Assembly: GCA_963725275.1 (NCBI GenBank)
Contig: CAVRXS010000007.1
Coordinates: 124,001 to 188,000, forward strand
DNA: 64,000 bases
Direction: 5' to 3'
Origin: Bog-756 sp963725275
GTDB lineage: Bacteria > Actinomycetota > Acidimicrobiia > Acidimicrobiales > RAAP-2
Shown: one piece after another, positions 50,996 through 59,662 of the stretch
Position numbering within the stretch: the stretch's first letter is position 1
Layout: each line of letters opens with the position of its first letter
Translations under genes and position numbers: made by a program
The notes under the pieces: model-generated
Told to the model about the DNA's origin: nothing
Database searches by the model: none
Seen by the model: the letters and a program-made list of their open reading frames with translations, nothing else

Positions 50996-52754
50996 GGCGA
51001 GGGGGTCCTCCCGGAGGACGGCGGGGTCGGAAGGCTCGACGAAGGCGCCCAAGGCCGCCGGTCGATCGCGGGGATCGGCGACGAAGGGCCGCGCCTCCCC
51101 GGTTCGGATCGTCTTCCTCGGGGGTCTCGGCGAGATCGGGCGGAACTGCGCGTGTGTGGAGGTCGACGGCCGCATCCTCGTCCTCGACGTCGGCATCATG
51201 TTCCCGGATCCGGACATGCCGGGTGTCGACCTCGTCCTTCCTGACCTGACCTATCTCCGGGAGAACGCCGACCGGGTCGACGGGGTCATCCTGACCCACG
51301 GCCACGAGGACCACACCGGAGGCCTCGCCTATCTACTGCGCGACTTCCCGGTCGAGGTCTACGGCTCCGAGCTCACCCTTGCGCTGGCTCGCAACCGCGT
51401 CGACGAGGCCGGCATGACCAGCCGGGCCACGTACATCACGGTGGCCGACGGCGAGCGGCGCCGGATCGGTCCCTGCGACGTCGAGTTCATCCCGGTGACC
51501 CACTCGGTCCCACACGCCTTCGCCACCGCGTTCCACACGCCGCAGGGGATCGTGCTCCACTCGGGCGACTTCAAGATCGACCTCCATCCGGTCGACGGGC
51601 GCCGCACCGACCTGGCCAGGATGGGGGCGCTCGCATCCGACCCCGGCATCCGGCTGCTGCTGTCGGACTCGACCAACGCCGAGGAACCCGGGTTCACCCC
51701 GTCCGAGTCGACCGTGGGTGCAACGCTCGAGAAGGTCTTCCTCGCCCGTCCGGACCGCCGGTTCGTCGTGACCTGCTTCGCCAGCCACATCCACCGCATC
51801 CAGCAGGTGGTCGACGCGGCGATCGCAGGCAACCGGATGGTGGCCACACTCGGCCGGTCGATGCAGAAGAACGTGGCACTCGCCCGGCGCCTGGAGCTCC
51901 TCCGGGTTCCCGAGTCGTCGTTGATCGACATCGAGGACATCGACGATCTCGAACCCGGCAGGGTCTGCGTGATCTCGACCGGTTCACAGGGCGAGCCGAT
52001 GTCCGCCCTCTCCCGGCTGGCCGCCGGAGAGAACCGATTCTTCAAGCTCCGCGAAGACGACGTCGTCGTGATCAGCGCACATCCCATCCCGGGCAACGAA
52101 TGGTCGGTGGGCCGGGTCATCGACAGTCTTCACCGCCGGGGGGTGGAGGTCATCCATTCCGGCACCGACGCGGTGCACGTGAGCGGTCATGCCCGTCAGG
52201 GTGAGTTGGCGATGCTGATGACGGTCACCCGCCCCGAGTTCTTCATCCCGGTCCACGGCGAGTACCGGCACATGGCCAATCACGTCCGCCTCGCAGCGAG
52301 CATGGACATCGCGGGCGACCGGGTGCTCCTCTGCGAGGACGGCGACGCGGTCCGGCTCGACGAGAAGGGCCTCCACCGGGACGGCACCGTCCCGGGTGGC
52401 TATCTCTTCGTGGACGGCAGCTCGGTGGGCGACATCGGACACGGCGTCCTGCGGGACCGGATGGTGCTCGCCGAGGAGGGCGTGGTCATGGCCGTGGCAA
52501 CCGTCGATCTCAAGCGGTGCGAGGTGATCGGCGTGCCCCAGATCGTGACCCGCGGGTGGGCCTACGACCACGACACCGACGCCTTGCTCGACGAAGCCCG
52601 GGCACAGGTCACCAAGGCGCTCGAGCAGGCCCTGTCGGCCGGAAGCACCGACCACGAGAACCTCAACCGGGTCGCCCGCAAGGCACTGGGCAAGCTGGTC
52701 GGGGAGCGCACCCGCCAGCGCCCGATGATCGTCCCGGTCATCGTGACCGTCTGA
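50988..52754 (+). CDS. Ribonuclease J (metallo-beta-lactamase family)
   Basis: This 588-residue RNase has the metallo-beta-lactamase zinc motif HGHEDH (from about residue 104) and the beta-CASP domain with SDSTNAEEPGFTPSE. The C-terminal stretch SGHARQGELAMLMTV carries the beta-CASP motif C histidine. RNase J is a 5'-exonuclease and endonuclease for mRNA and rRNA processing. No ATG or GTG precedes the conserved core in frame, so TTG 50988, overlapping the dapA stop, is the probable start. This gives a basic N-terminal extension of about 38 residues. Confidence 0.92.
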   Translation: MPEARGSSRRTAGSEGSTKAPKAAGRSRGSATKGRASPVRIVFLGGLGEIGRNCACVEVDGRILVLDVGIMFPDPDMPGVDLVLPDLTYLRENADRVDGVILTHGHEDHTGGLAYLLRDFPVEVYGSELTLALARNRVDEAGMTSRATYITVADGERRRIGPCDVEFIPVTHSVPHAFATAFHTPQGIVLHSGDFKIDLHPVDGRRTDLARMGALASDPGIRLLLSDSTNAEEPGFTPSESTVGATLEKVFLARPDRRFVVTCFASHIHRIQQVVDAAIAGNRMVATLGRSMQKNVALARRLELLRVPESSLIDIEDIDDLEPGRVCVISTGSQGEPMSALSRLAAGENRFFKLREDDVVVISAHPIPGNEWSVGRVIDSLHRRGVEVIHSGTDAVHVSGHARQGELAMLMTVTRPEFFIPVHGEYRHMANHVRLAASMDIAGDRVLLCEDGDAVRLDEKGLHRDGTVPGGYLFVDGSSVGDIGHGVLRDRMVLAEEGVVMAVATVDLKRCEVIGVPQIVTRGWAYDHDTDALLDEARAQVTKALEQALSAGSTDHENLNRVARKALGKLVGERTRQRPMIVPVIVTV

Positions 52755-52786
52755 GTCCCGTCCCCCTCACCGGCACTCTGCGGGAC

Positions 52787-52792
52787 TAGCCT
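52787..52792 (+). promoter_or_regulatory. Candidate -10 element (ftsK)
   Basis: TAGCCT lies ten bases before the ftsK GTG; the transcript would have a very short or no leader. Confidence 0.4.
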
Positions 52793-52802
52793 GATACCCA
52801 CT

Positions 52803-55268
52803 GTGACGACCGCCACCAAGCGTCGGGCGGGTCGATCCGGGGCTCCGCGACCGAAGGGCAGGCCGGCATCCTCGTCTCGATCGGGCTCGGGCGCCCACGC
52901 GAGGAAGAGCCCGTCCACCAGGGGTGCTGCACGCACGTCCCGGAAGGGTGGCCGCGACGGGCGGACCGGTCTCCTCGCTTCGATGGGAGCGGTCGCCCGC
53001 GGGCACGCAGCCGACCTCTGGGGTGTGGTGCTGGTCACCGTCGGCGCCCTCACGGTCGTGGCCTTCTACGCCCGTTCCCTCGGCCCGGCCGGTCGCGGCG
53101 CCCGCCTGGCCGCCGGTGACGTCCTCGGAGAGGGACGGTACCTCCTGCCGCTCGTGCTGATCGCGGTCGGCGTGCGCCTCATGGTCGGACAAGGTGAGAG
53201 CGATGACGACCACCCCCGGCGCGAGCCGGCCCGGGCCGTCATCGGCGGCACGCTCACCCTGCTCGCGGTGGCCGGCTTCGCCGGCCTGGCCGGAGGGTCG
53301 CCACCCCTCCGCTCGACCACGGCCGAGCTGTCCGCGGCCGGGGGCTGGGTCGGTGCCCTCGTCGCGGATCCACTCGGCTCGGCGCTCGGAGGGTTCGGGG
53401 CGGTCACGGTGCTCGTGGCGGTGCTGCTGGTGGCCCTGCTCCTCTTCACCGGCGTGTCGGTCCGGACGGCCGCGAGCGGCGTGGCCCGCGCCGTTCGCTG
53501 GGCGGCGGAGGTGGCCAGCGGCGCCCGCGCGGGCGAGGAGACCGGCGACGAACCCGAGCCGACCGATCCCTTCGGACGTAGCGTTGCCGCGAGCACGCAG
53601 CCCCCGCTCGAGGCGCAGCCCCCGCTCGACACGCTGGACGGCGACGACGACGGAGCGGGACCCGACGGACGGCAGACCCCGGCGGAGACCGAGGCGGTGG
53701 TACCGCCCGATGCCGCCATCCGCCAGGCGGGTGGCGGGCAGCTCGAGATGCGGCCCGGGCCCGCGGTGGGTGACTGGCACCTCCCGCCGGACACCCTGCT
53801 CAAGCGCGCCAAGGCGCAGGTCATCGACGAACAGGAGGTGGACGCTGCGGGCGCTGCGCTGGTCGGCGCGCTGTCCGCCCACGGGGTGGAGACCCGACTG
53901 GTGGGCCGAACGGTCGGCCCGTCGGTGACCCGCTACGAGCTCGAGCTCGGGGCCGGGGTCAAGGTGGCCCGGGTGACCTCCCTCTCCAAGGACATCGCCT
54001 ACGCCATGGCCTCCCCCGACGTCCGGATCCTCGCTCCGATCCCGGGCAAGTCGGCGATCGGGGTGGAGGTCCCCAACCGCCGGCGCCAGCTGGTTGCCCT
54101 CGGCGACATCCTGGCCTCGCCGGAGGCGGCCAATGCGACCCACCCGCTCGAGGTGGCGATGGGCAGGGACATCGCAGGCCGGGCCGTGATGGTCAACCTG
54201 GCCGAGATGCCGCACGTCCTCGTGTCGGGGTCGACCGGCTCGGGCAAGTCGTCCTGCATCAACTCGGTCCTCACCTCGATCCTGACCCGGGCCACACCCG
54301 ATCAGGTCCGCCTCATCCTGGTCGACCCCAAACGGGTCGAGCTCGGGCAGTACAACGACCTCCCCCACCTGTTGACCCAGGTGGTGGTCGACCCGAAGAA
54401 GGCCGCCAACGCCCTCAGTTGGGCGGTGGCCGAGATGGAGCGCCGCTACGACCTGCTTGCAGAGGTCGGCCAGCGGGACGTCACCGGGTACAACGCGGCG
54501 TTCGATGCCGGGGAGCTCGCCGAGCACGAGGAGACGCACCGGCTCCGGATGCGGGGCACCGCCGGCGCCGACGACGGAGCGGAACCGGACGATCCCCGCT
54601 ACGCCCGCCTGCCGTTCATCCTCATCGTGGTGGACGAGCTCAACGACCTCATGATGGTGGCCGCCCGCGACGTCGAGGAGTCGGTCTGCCGGATCGCGCA
54701 GATGGCACGCGCCGTCGGCATCCATCTCGTCCTCGCCACACAGCGCCCGTCGGTCGACGTGATCACGGGCGTGATCAAGGCGAACATCCCCTCACGGATG
54801 GCGTTCTCGGTCTCCTCGCTGGCCGACAGCAGGGTCATCCTCGACCAACCCGGTGCAGAGCGGCTCATCGGCAAGGGCGACATGCTCCTGCTGTCCGCAT
54901 CCTCCTCGATCCCGCACCGGCTCCAGGGTCCCTGGGTGAGCGAGGCCGAGATCCGGGCCGTCACCGCCCACTGGAAGCGCCAGCGGCCGATGGAGGTGGT
55001 GGCGGGCATCGAGGAGGTGGTCGCTTCGGAGGGCCCGCGTGGAGGCGAGGACGACGGCGAGGACGACGACCTTCTGGCGCAGGCCATCGAACTGGTAGTG
55101 CGGTCACAGCTCGGGTCCACCTCGATGCTCCAGCGCCGGCTCCGGGTGGGCTTCGCCCGCGCCGGTCGGTTGATGGACCTCATGGAGCGGAGGGGAGTGG
55201 TCGGCCCCTCGGAGGGGTCCAAGGCCCGTGCGGTGCTCATGACCGCGGAGGAGCTGGACGCACGCTGA
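52803..55268 (+). CDS. ftsK: DNA translocase FtsK/SpoIIIE
   Basis: The 821-residue protein links chromosome segregation to division. A basic N-terminus precedes about four membrane helices (residues about 75-230). An acidic linker follows, then the RecA-like motor: Walker A GSTGSGKSS at about 476-484, Walker B FILIVVDELNDLMM. The C-terminal gamma domain (QAIELVVRSQLGSTSMLQRRL) recognises KOPS-like DNA. The carboxypeptidase gene begins 36 bases downstream. Confidence 0.95.
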   Translation: MTTATKRRAGRSGAPRPKGRPASSSRSGSGAHARKSPSTRGAARTSRKGGRDGRTGLLASMGAVARGHAADLWGVVLVTVGALTVVAFYARSLGPAGRGARLAAGDVLGEGRYLLPLVLIAVGVRLMVGQGESDDDHPRREPARAVIGGTLTLLAVAGFAGLAGGSPPLRSTTAELSAAGGWVGALVADPLGSALGGFGAVTVLVAVLLVALLLFTGVSVRTAASGVARAVRWAAEVASGARAGEETGDEPEPTDPFGRSVAASTQPPLEAQPPLDTLDGDDDGAGPDGRQTPAETEAVVPPDAAIRQAGGGQLEMRPGPAVGDWHLPPDTLLKRAKAQVIDEQEVDAAGAALVGALSAHGVETRLVGRTVGPSVTRYELELGAGVKVARVTSLSKDIAYAMASPDVRILAPIPGKSAIGVEVPNRRRQLVALGDILASPEAANATHPLEVAMGRDIAGRAVMVNLAEMPHVLVSGSTGSGKSSCINSVLTSILTRATPDQVRLILVDPKRVELGQYNDLPHLLTQVVVDPKKAANALSWAVAEMERRYDLLAEVGQRDVTGYNAAFDAGELAEHEETHRLRMRGTAGADDGAEPDDPRYARLPFILIVVDELNDLMMVAARDVEESVCRIAQMARAVGIHLVLATQRPSVDVITGVIKANIPSRMAFSVSSLADSRVILDQPGAERLIGKGDMLLLSASSSIPHRLQGPWVSEAEIRAVTAHWKRQRPMEVVAGIEEVVASEGPRGGEDDGEDDDLLAQAIELVVRSQLGSTSMLQRRLRVGFARAGRLMDLMERRGVVGPSEGSKARAVLMTAEELDAR

Positions 55269-55303
55269 GCGAGCGGGACCCGCTGACCTCCGGTGAAGAC
55301 GCT

Positions 55304-56818
55304 GTGCCCGTCGACACCACGGCGACCGCTGTCCCCGGCGCGCCGACGTCCCTGCTCGTCCCCATCCCCGAGGCGGTGTCCACCTCGGTGGGCCCGTCGG
55401 TGGTGCCCGAAGCGGTGCCCGACCCGGGCGATCCGGTTCCGGGTCGCCATCGTCATGCGCGACGGACGCGGCGCCTCCCCTGGGTGCTCGGTGCGGTGGC
55501 GATCCTGCTGGTCGGTGCGGGCGTCGCGGTCGCGGTCCAGCGGATCGAGCGGCCGCTCGCCCGACCCTCGGTCCACCCGGCCCCTGCCGTCACGCTCGAG
55601 GCCTCCGGCGCAGTCCCGGCCCTGCCGTGGCCGCCCATGGGCCAGGGAGCGGTCTCGATCCCGTCGCTCGGTTACGCATCGCAGTCGGGTGCCGAATCGC
55701 CGGTGCCCATCGCCTCCCTGACCAAGTTGACCACGGCGGTGGTCGTCCTCCGGGACCACCCCCTTCCGGCCGGCGCGCCCGGGCCGTCGATCACGGTGAC
55801 GAGTGCCGATGTGGCCGAGTACGACTACGAGCTCGCCAACGACGAATCGAACATCCCGATCCAGGTCGGCGAGACGCTGAGCGAGCAGCAGATGCTCGAG
55901 GCGCTGCTCACCCAGTCGGCCAACGACGTCGCCTACATCCTCGCGCTGTGGGATGCCGGGACGCTCCCCGCGTTCGTCCAGAAGATGAACGCCCTTGCCG
56001 CCTCGCTCGGCGCCTCCCACACCCACTACGTGGACGCGAGTGGATACGACCCGCAGAGCGTCTCGACCGCGTCGGACGTCCTGCGGGTGGCCGCCGCGGG
56101 CATGGCCGTCCCGACCTTCGCCCAGGTGCTCGGGCTCGCCACGGTCACCCTCCCGCTGGTCGGGACGCGTCCCAACATCGTCACCGAGGTGGACATGCAC
56201 GCGGCGATCGGGGGCAAGTCAGGGTTCACCTCGCAGGCGGGTGCCTCCATGATGCTGGCCGGAGAGCGGACCATCCAGGGCCGCCAGGCGCTGGTGCTGG
56301 TGGCCGTGCTCAGTCAGCCGACGGCGCCCCCGCCTCCGCCCCCGACCACCCCGCCCAAGGCGGGTACTGCACCGAGCACGACCACGCTCCCGAGCACGAC
56401 GACGACCACGACCGACCCCTCCACCGACCCCGCGAACGACCACGACAACCCGATCACCGACCCGTTCAGGTTGACCCGCCCGGTCGTCGATCGGCTCCTG
56501 GCTGCCACCGAGGCGGGGGTGGTCCCGGTCACGGTCGCAGCCCCGGGCGCAGCAGAGGGATCGGTGTCGTCGACCTGGGGCGGAGTGGCCCACCCCGCCC
56601 CGGTGGTGACCGCGGGCGGCGCATGGCTGCTGGCGTGGCCGGGTCAGATGGTCCGGTCGTTGCTGCACTTCGACGAGGTCCGCCCCGGGAGCGCAGCCGG
56701 AGCCAGGGTCGGAACCGCGCTCTACGGCCTCGGGACCCAGCTCGCGGCGGTCCCGCTGCGGCTGGCCGCCCCGCTCCATGAGCCCACGTGGTGGTGGAGG
56801 CTGCTCCACACCCAGTGA
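55304..56818 (+). CDS. D-alanyl-D-alanine carboxypeptidase-like protein (peptidase S11) with C-terminal extension
   Basis: The 504-residue protein is a membrane-anchored penicillin-binding protein of the DacA type that trims peptidoglycan stem peptides. A single helix (WVLGAVAILLVGAGVAVAV) is followed by the SxxK motif at Ser138-Lys141 (ASLTKL), SxN at Ser205 (SANDVA) and KSG at Lys305 in place of KTG. After about residue 345 comes a Pro/Thr-rich linker (PPPPPPTTPP, STTTTTTDPS) and about 130 further residues of unknown function. The GTG start is uncertain because its ribosome-binding site is weak. Confidence 0.82.
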   Translation: MPVDTTATAVPGAPTSLLVPIPEAVSTSVGPSVVPEAVPDPGDPVPGRHRHARRTRRLPWVLGAVAILLVGAGVAVAVQRIERPLARPSVHPAPAVTLEASGAVPALPWPPMGQGAVSIPSLGYASQSGAESPVPIASLTKLTTAVVVLRDHPLPAGAPGPSITVTSADVAEYDYELANDESNIPIQVGETLSEQQMLEALLTQSANDVAYILALWDAGTLPAFVQKMNALAASLGASHTHYVDASGYDPQSVSTASDVLRVAAAGMAVPTFAQVLGLATVTLPLVGTRPNIVTEVDMHAAIGGKSGFTSQAGASMMLAGERTIQGRQALVLVAVLSQPTAPPPPPPTTPPKAGTAPSTTTLPSTTTTTTDPSTDPANDHDNPITDPFRLTRPVVDRLLAATEAGVVPVTVAAPGAAEGSVSSTWGGVAHPAPVVTAGGAWLLAWPGQMVRSLLHFDEVRPGSAAGARVGTALYGLGTQLAAVPLRLAAPLHEPTWWWRLLHTQ

Positions 56819-56893
56819 CAACCGGGTGACATGAGCTGGTCACCGGCAGCGTCCGCTCCGGTGCCCGTCCCGCCGCCTGCCAGGCCCGGCGAG

Positions 56894-56899
56894 TACCGT
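56894..56899 (+). promoter_or_regulatory. Candidate -10 element of a leaderless promoter (thrB)
   Basis: TACCGT lies six bases before GTG 56906, which matches the normal ThrB N-terminus. Confidence 0.5.
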
Positions 56900-56905
56900 G
56901 GCGGT

Positions 56906-57787
56906 GTGCGCGCCCGAGCTCCCGCCTCGTCGGCCAACCTCGGTCCGGGCTTCGACACGCTGGCAGTGGCCCTCGACCGGTACGTCGAGGTGGACGTGGA
57001 GCCCGCGTCCCGGCTCATCGTGCGGTCGGAGGGTGAGGGGGCCGGCTTGTCGGACGACCCGTCCCACCTCGCCGCCCGGGTGGCCATCGACGTGGCAGGC
57101 ACCGATCGCCTGGCCATCACGGTGCGCTCCCAGATCCCCATCGCCCGTGGCCTCGGGTCCTCGGCAGCGCTGGCCGTCGCCGCGGCGGCTGCGGCCGGGG
57201 CCGCCGATCCCCTGTCGGTGGCGGCCGCCATGGACGGACATCCGGACAACGCGGCGGCCTCGACCGTCGGCGGCCTGGTGGCTGCTGCGCGGGTGAGGGG
57301 CGGGGTCCACGTGGTGCGGCTCCCCCTCGACGTGAGCCTCGCGTTCGTTGTCATCGTGCCCGACGTCGCGCTCTCGACGTCCCGGTCCCGCCAGGCCCTG
57401 CCCACCGAGGTCAGCCGTGACAGCGCCGTGTTCAACCTGGCACGGATGGCCCTACTCGTGGCCGGTCTTGCCGACAGCCGGCTGCTCATCCCCGAGGCGA
57501 CCGAGGACCGACTCCACCAGGACTACCGCAGTCCGCTCTTCCCGGCCGCCCCCAAGCTGCTGGCGGCCATGCTGGCCGGTGGCACGCTGGCCGCCTGCTG
57601 GTCGGGCGCCGGGCCCTCGCTCCTCGGGATCTGCCAGCGCATCGATGCCCACGGCGTCCAGGACGCGTCCACCCAGGCGCTGGCCGAGGCCGACCTCACC
57701 GGGGAGGTCCTGGTGCTGCACGCCGACAACGACGGCCTCATCGTGGACCGCGACGGGACGGGCGGCCTGTACGAAGACGATCGCTGA
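56906..57787 (+). CDS. thrB: Homoserine kinase
   Basis: A GHMP-family kinase of 293 residues that phosphorylates homoserine for threonine synthesis. It starts MRARAPASSANLGPGFDTLA, the standard ThrB opening, and has the ATP loop PIARGLGSSAALAVA. The C-terminal glycine motif is SGAGPSLLGI. An upstream ATG at 56831 would add 25 residues rich in proline and alanine; the promoter spacing argues for GTG 56906. hom and thrC are not in the window. Confidence 0.88.
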   Translation: MRARAPASSANLGPGFDTLAVALDRYVEVDVEPASRLIVRSEGEGAGLSDDPSHLAARVAIDVAGTDRLAITVRSQIPIARGLGSSAALAVAAAAAAGAADPLSVAAAMDGHPDNAAASTVGGLVAAARVRGGVHVVRLPLDVSLAFVVIVPDVALSTSRSRQALPTEVSRDSAVFNLARMALLVAGLADSRLLIPEATEDRLHQDYRSPLFPAAPKLLAAMLAGGTLAACWSGAGPSLLGICQRIDAHGVQDASTQALAEADLTGEVLVLHADNDGLIVDRDGTGGLYEDDR

Positions 57788-57795
57788 CCGCCCGC

Positions 57796-58146
57796 ATGCC
57801 CACCGAACCCAGTCGAGACCTCCGGACCGTCGCCAACCCGCACCCCGGGCGCGACTACGAGGTGCGCTGCGACGCCCCCGAGTTCACCTGCCTCTGCCCG
57901 CTCACCGGGCAGCCCGACTTCGCCACGGTCACCCTCGCCTACGTGCCCGACCGATCGCTGGTCGAGCTCAAGTCCCTCAAGCTCTACCTGTGGAGCTTCC
58001 GCGACGAACGCGGCTTCCACGAGGATCTGACCAACCGGATCCTCGACGACCTGGTGGCGGCTGTGGCTCCCCGCCGGATGACCGTGACGACGGACTGGCG
58101 GGTGCGCGGCGGTATCCACACCGTGGTCGAGGCCTCCCACCCCTGA
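57796..58146 (+). CDS. queF: NADPH-dependent 7-cyano-7-deazaguanine reductase QueF (type I)
   Basis: This 116-residue protein is a type I (unimodular) QueF. It reduces preQ0 to preQ1 in queuosine synthesis. The active-site stretch is EFTCLCPLTGQPDFATV, containing the catalytic cysteine and aspartate. VELKSLKLYL and GFHEDLTN are also typical. It follows thrB by eight bases. No other queuosine gene is seen nearby. Confidence 0.9.
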   Translation: MPTEPSRDLRTVANPHPGRDYEVRCDAPEFTCLCPLTGQPDFATVTLAYVPDRSLVELKSLKLYLWSFRDERGFHEDLTNRILDDLVAAVAPRRMTVTTDWRVRGGIHTVVEASHP

Positions 58147-58189
58147 TCCGACCCCCCGCGTGGCTGCGGGCGGCCCGTCCCCGGGGCCG

Positions 58190-58195
58190 TATCCT
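58190..58195 (+). promoter_or_regulatory. Candidate -10 element of a leaderless promoter (miaB)
   Basis: TATCCT lies six bases before GTG 58202. No ribosome-binding site is present. Confidence 0.5.
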
Positions 58196-58201
58196 GTGGC
58201 G

Positions 58202-59659
58202 GTGACGACCGACGGTGGGTCTCTGGAGGGTGTGGTCGGACACGAGGACGGCGGACGTCCCCGGACCTTCCACATCCGCACCTTCGGGTGCCAGATGAAC
58301 GACCACGACTCCGAGCGGCTGGCCGGCGCGCTCACCGCCGACGGTCTGGTCGCCACCGACGACCTCGAAGCCGCGGACGTGGTGGTCTTCAACACCTGCT
58401 GCATCCGTGCGAATGCCGACCACAAGTTCTACGGGCATCTGGGGAACTTGAAGACCCTGCGCGAGCGGCGCCCGGAGATGCAGATCGCGGTCGGGGGGTG
58501 CCTCGCCCAGATGGAAGGGGACAAGATCCGCGAGCGGGCGGGCCACGTCGATGTGGTGTTCGGCACCCACAACCTGACCGCCGCGCCCGAACTGCTGCGA
58601 CGGGCGAGGGCGTCGGGACCGCTGGTCGAGATCTTGGACGGGCCCCAGCCGTCCTCGGACCCGACGGCGGCCGACCAGCAGGCGACCGCCTTGGCCGCGG
58701 TGCGAGACCTGCCGTATGCCGCCTGGGTCACCATCCAGACCGGGTGCGACAACTCGTGTGCGTTCTGCATCGTGCCGTCGGTGCGCGGACCCGAGGTCTC
58801 CCGACCGATGGACGACCTGGTGACCGAGGTCGCTGAGCTCGCACGCCGGGGGGTGACCGAGGTCACCCTGCTCGGCCAGAACGTGAACTCCTATGGGCGG
58901 GACCTCACCCGCCGCCGGCCCCTCTTCGCGGAGCTGCTGCGCGCCGTGGGCGCAGTCGACGGCATCCGCCGGGTGCGGTTCACCAGCCCCCACCCGAAGG
59001 ACCTCCGCCCGGAGACCGTGGCCGCAATGGCCGAGACACCGGAGGTCTGCAACCACCTCCATCTCCCCCTGCAGTCGGGCAGCGACGCGGTCCTTGCCGC
59101 GATGCGGCGCGGGTACACGGCCGAGCGCTACCTCCGACGCCTGGCCGCGGCCCGATCGGAGGTGCCCGACCTGGCGGTGACCACCGACCTCATCGTGGGC
59201 TTCCCCGGGGAGACCGAGGACGACCTCGAGCGCACCCTCGAGGTCGCGGCCGAGGCGGGCTACGACAGCGCCTACACCTTCGTGTTCTCGCCCCGTCCGG
59301 GTACCCGGGCCGCGGCGATGGAGGACCGGTACGTGGCACCCGAGGTCGTGGCCGACCGGTTCGAGCGCCTCCGGGCGGTCGTCGAGCGCTCGGCACTGAG
59401 CCGGCACCGCGCACGGGTCGGCCGGGTCGAGGAGGTGGTCGTCGAGGGACCCTCGAAGCGCGACCCGTCGGTCCTCACCGGCAGGACCGGGCAGAACAAG
59501 CTCGTACACTTTGCCGGCCACGGAAGCGAGCGCGTGTCCAGCGGCACCTTCGCCGAGGTGCGGGTGACGGGTGCGGCCCCGCACCACCTCACCGGCGAGC
59601 TGGTCCGGGTCACCGCCCGAGCCGTCCACCGCACGCGGGTCCCCGTCGCCGCCGGCTGA
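58202..59659 (+). CDS. miaB: tRNA-2-methylthio-N6-dimethylallyladenosine synthase
   Basis: This 485-residue radical-SAM enzyme adds a methylthio group to i6A37 of tRNA. The N-terminal cluster uses cysteines in FGCQMND, NTCCIRA and GGCLAQ. The radical SAM motif CDNSCAFC is at residues about 182-189. A TRAM RNA-binding domain ends the protein. The GTG was chosen for the -10 spacing; longer starts add only low-complexity residues. miaA follows three bases after the stop, so both modify the same base. Confidence 0.94.
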   Translation: MTTDGGSLEGVVGHEDGGRPRTFHIRTFGCQMNDHDSERLAGALTADGLVATDDLEAADVVVFNTCCIRANADHKFYGHLGNLKTLRERRPEMQIAVGGCLAQMEGDKIRERAGHVDVVFGTHNLTAAPELLRRARASGPLVEILDGPQPSSDPTAADQQATALAAVRDLPYAAWVTIQTGCDNSCAFCIVPSVRGPEVSRPMDDLVTEVAELARRGVTEVTLLGQNVNSYGRDLTRRRPLFAELLRAVGAVDGIRRVRFTSPHPKDLRPETVAAMAETPEVCNHLHLPLQSGSDAVLAAMRRGYTAERYLRRLAAARSEVPDLAVTTDLIVGFPGETEDDLERTLEVAAEAGYDSAYTFVFSPRPGTRAAAMEDRYVAPEVVADRFERLRAVVERSALSRHRARVGRVEEVVVEGPSKRDPSVLTGRTGQNKLVHFAGHGSERVSSGTFAEVRVTGAAPHHLTGELVRVTARAVHRTRVPVAAG

Positions 59660-59662
59660 CCG

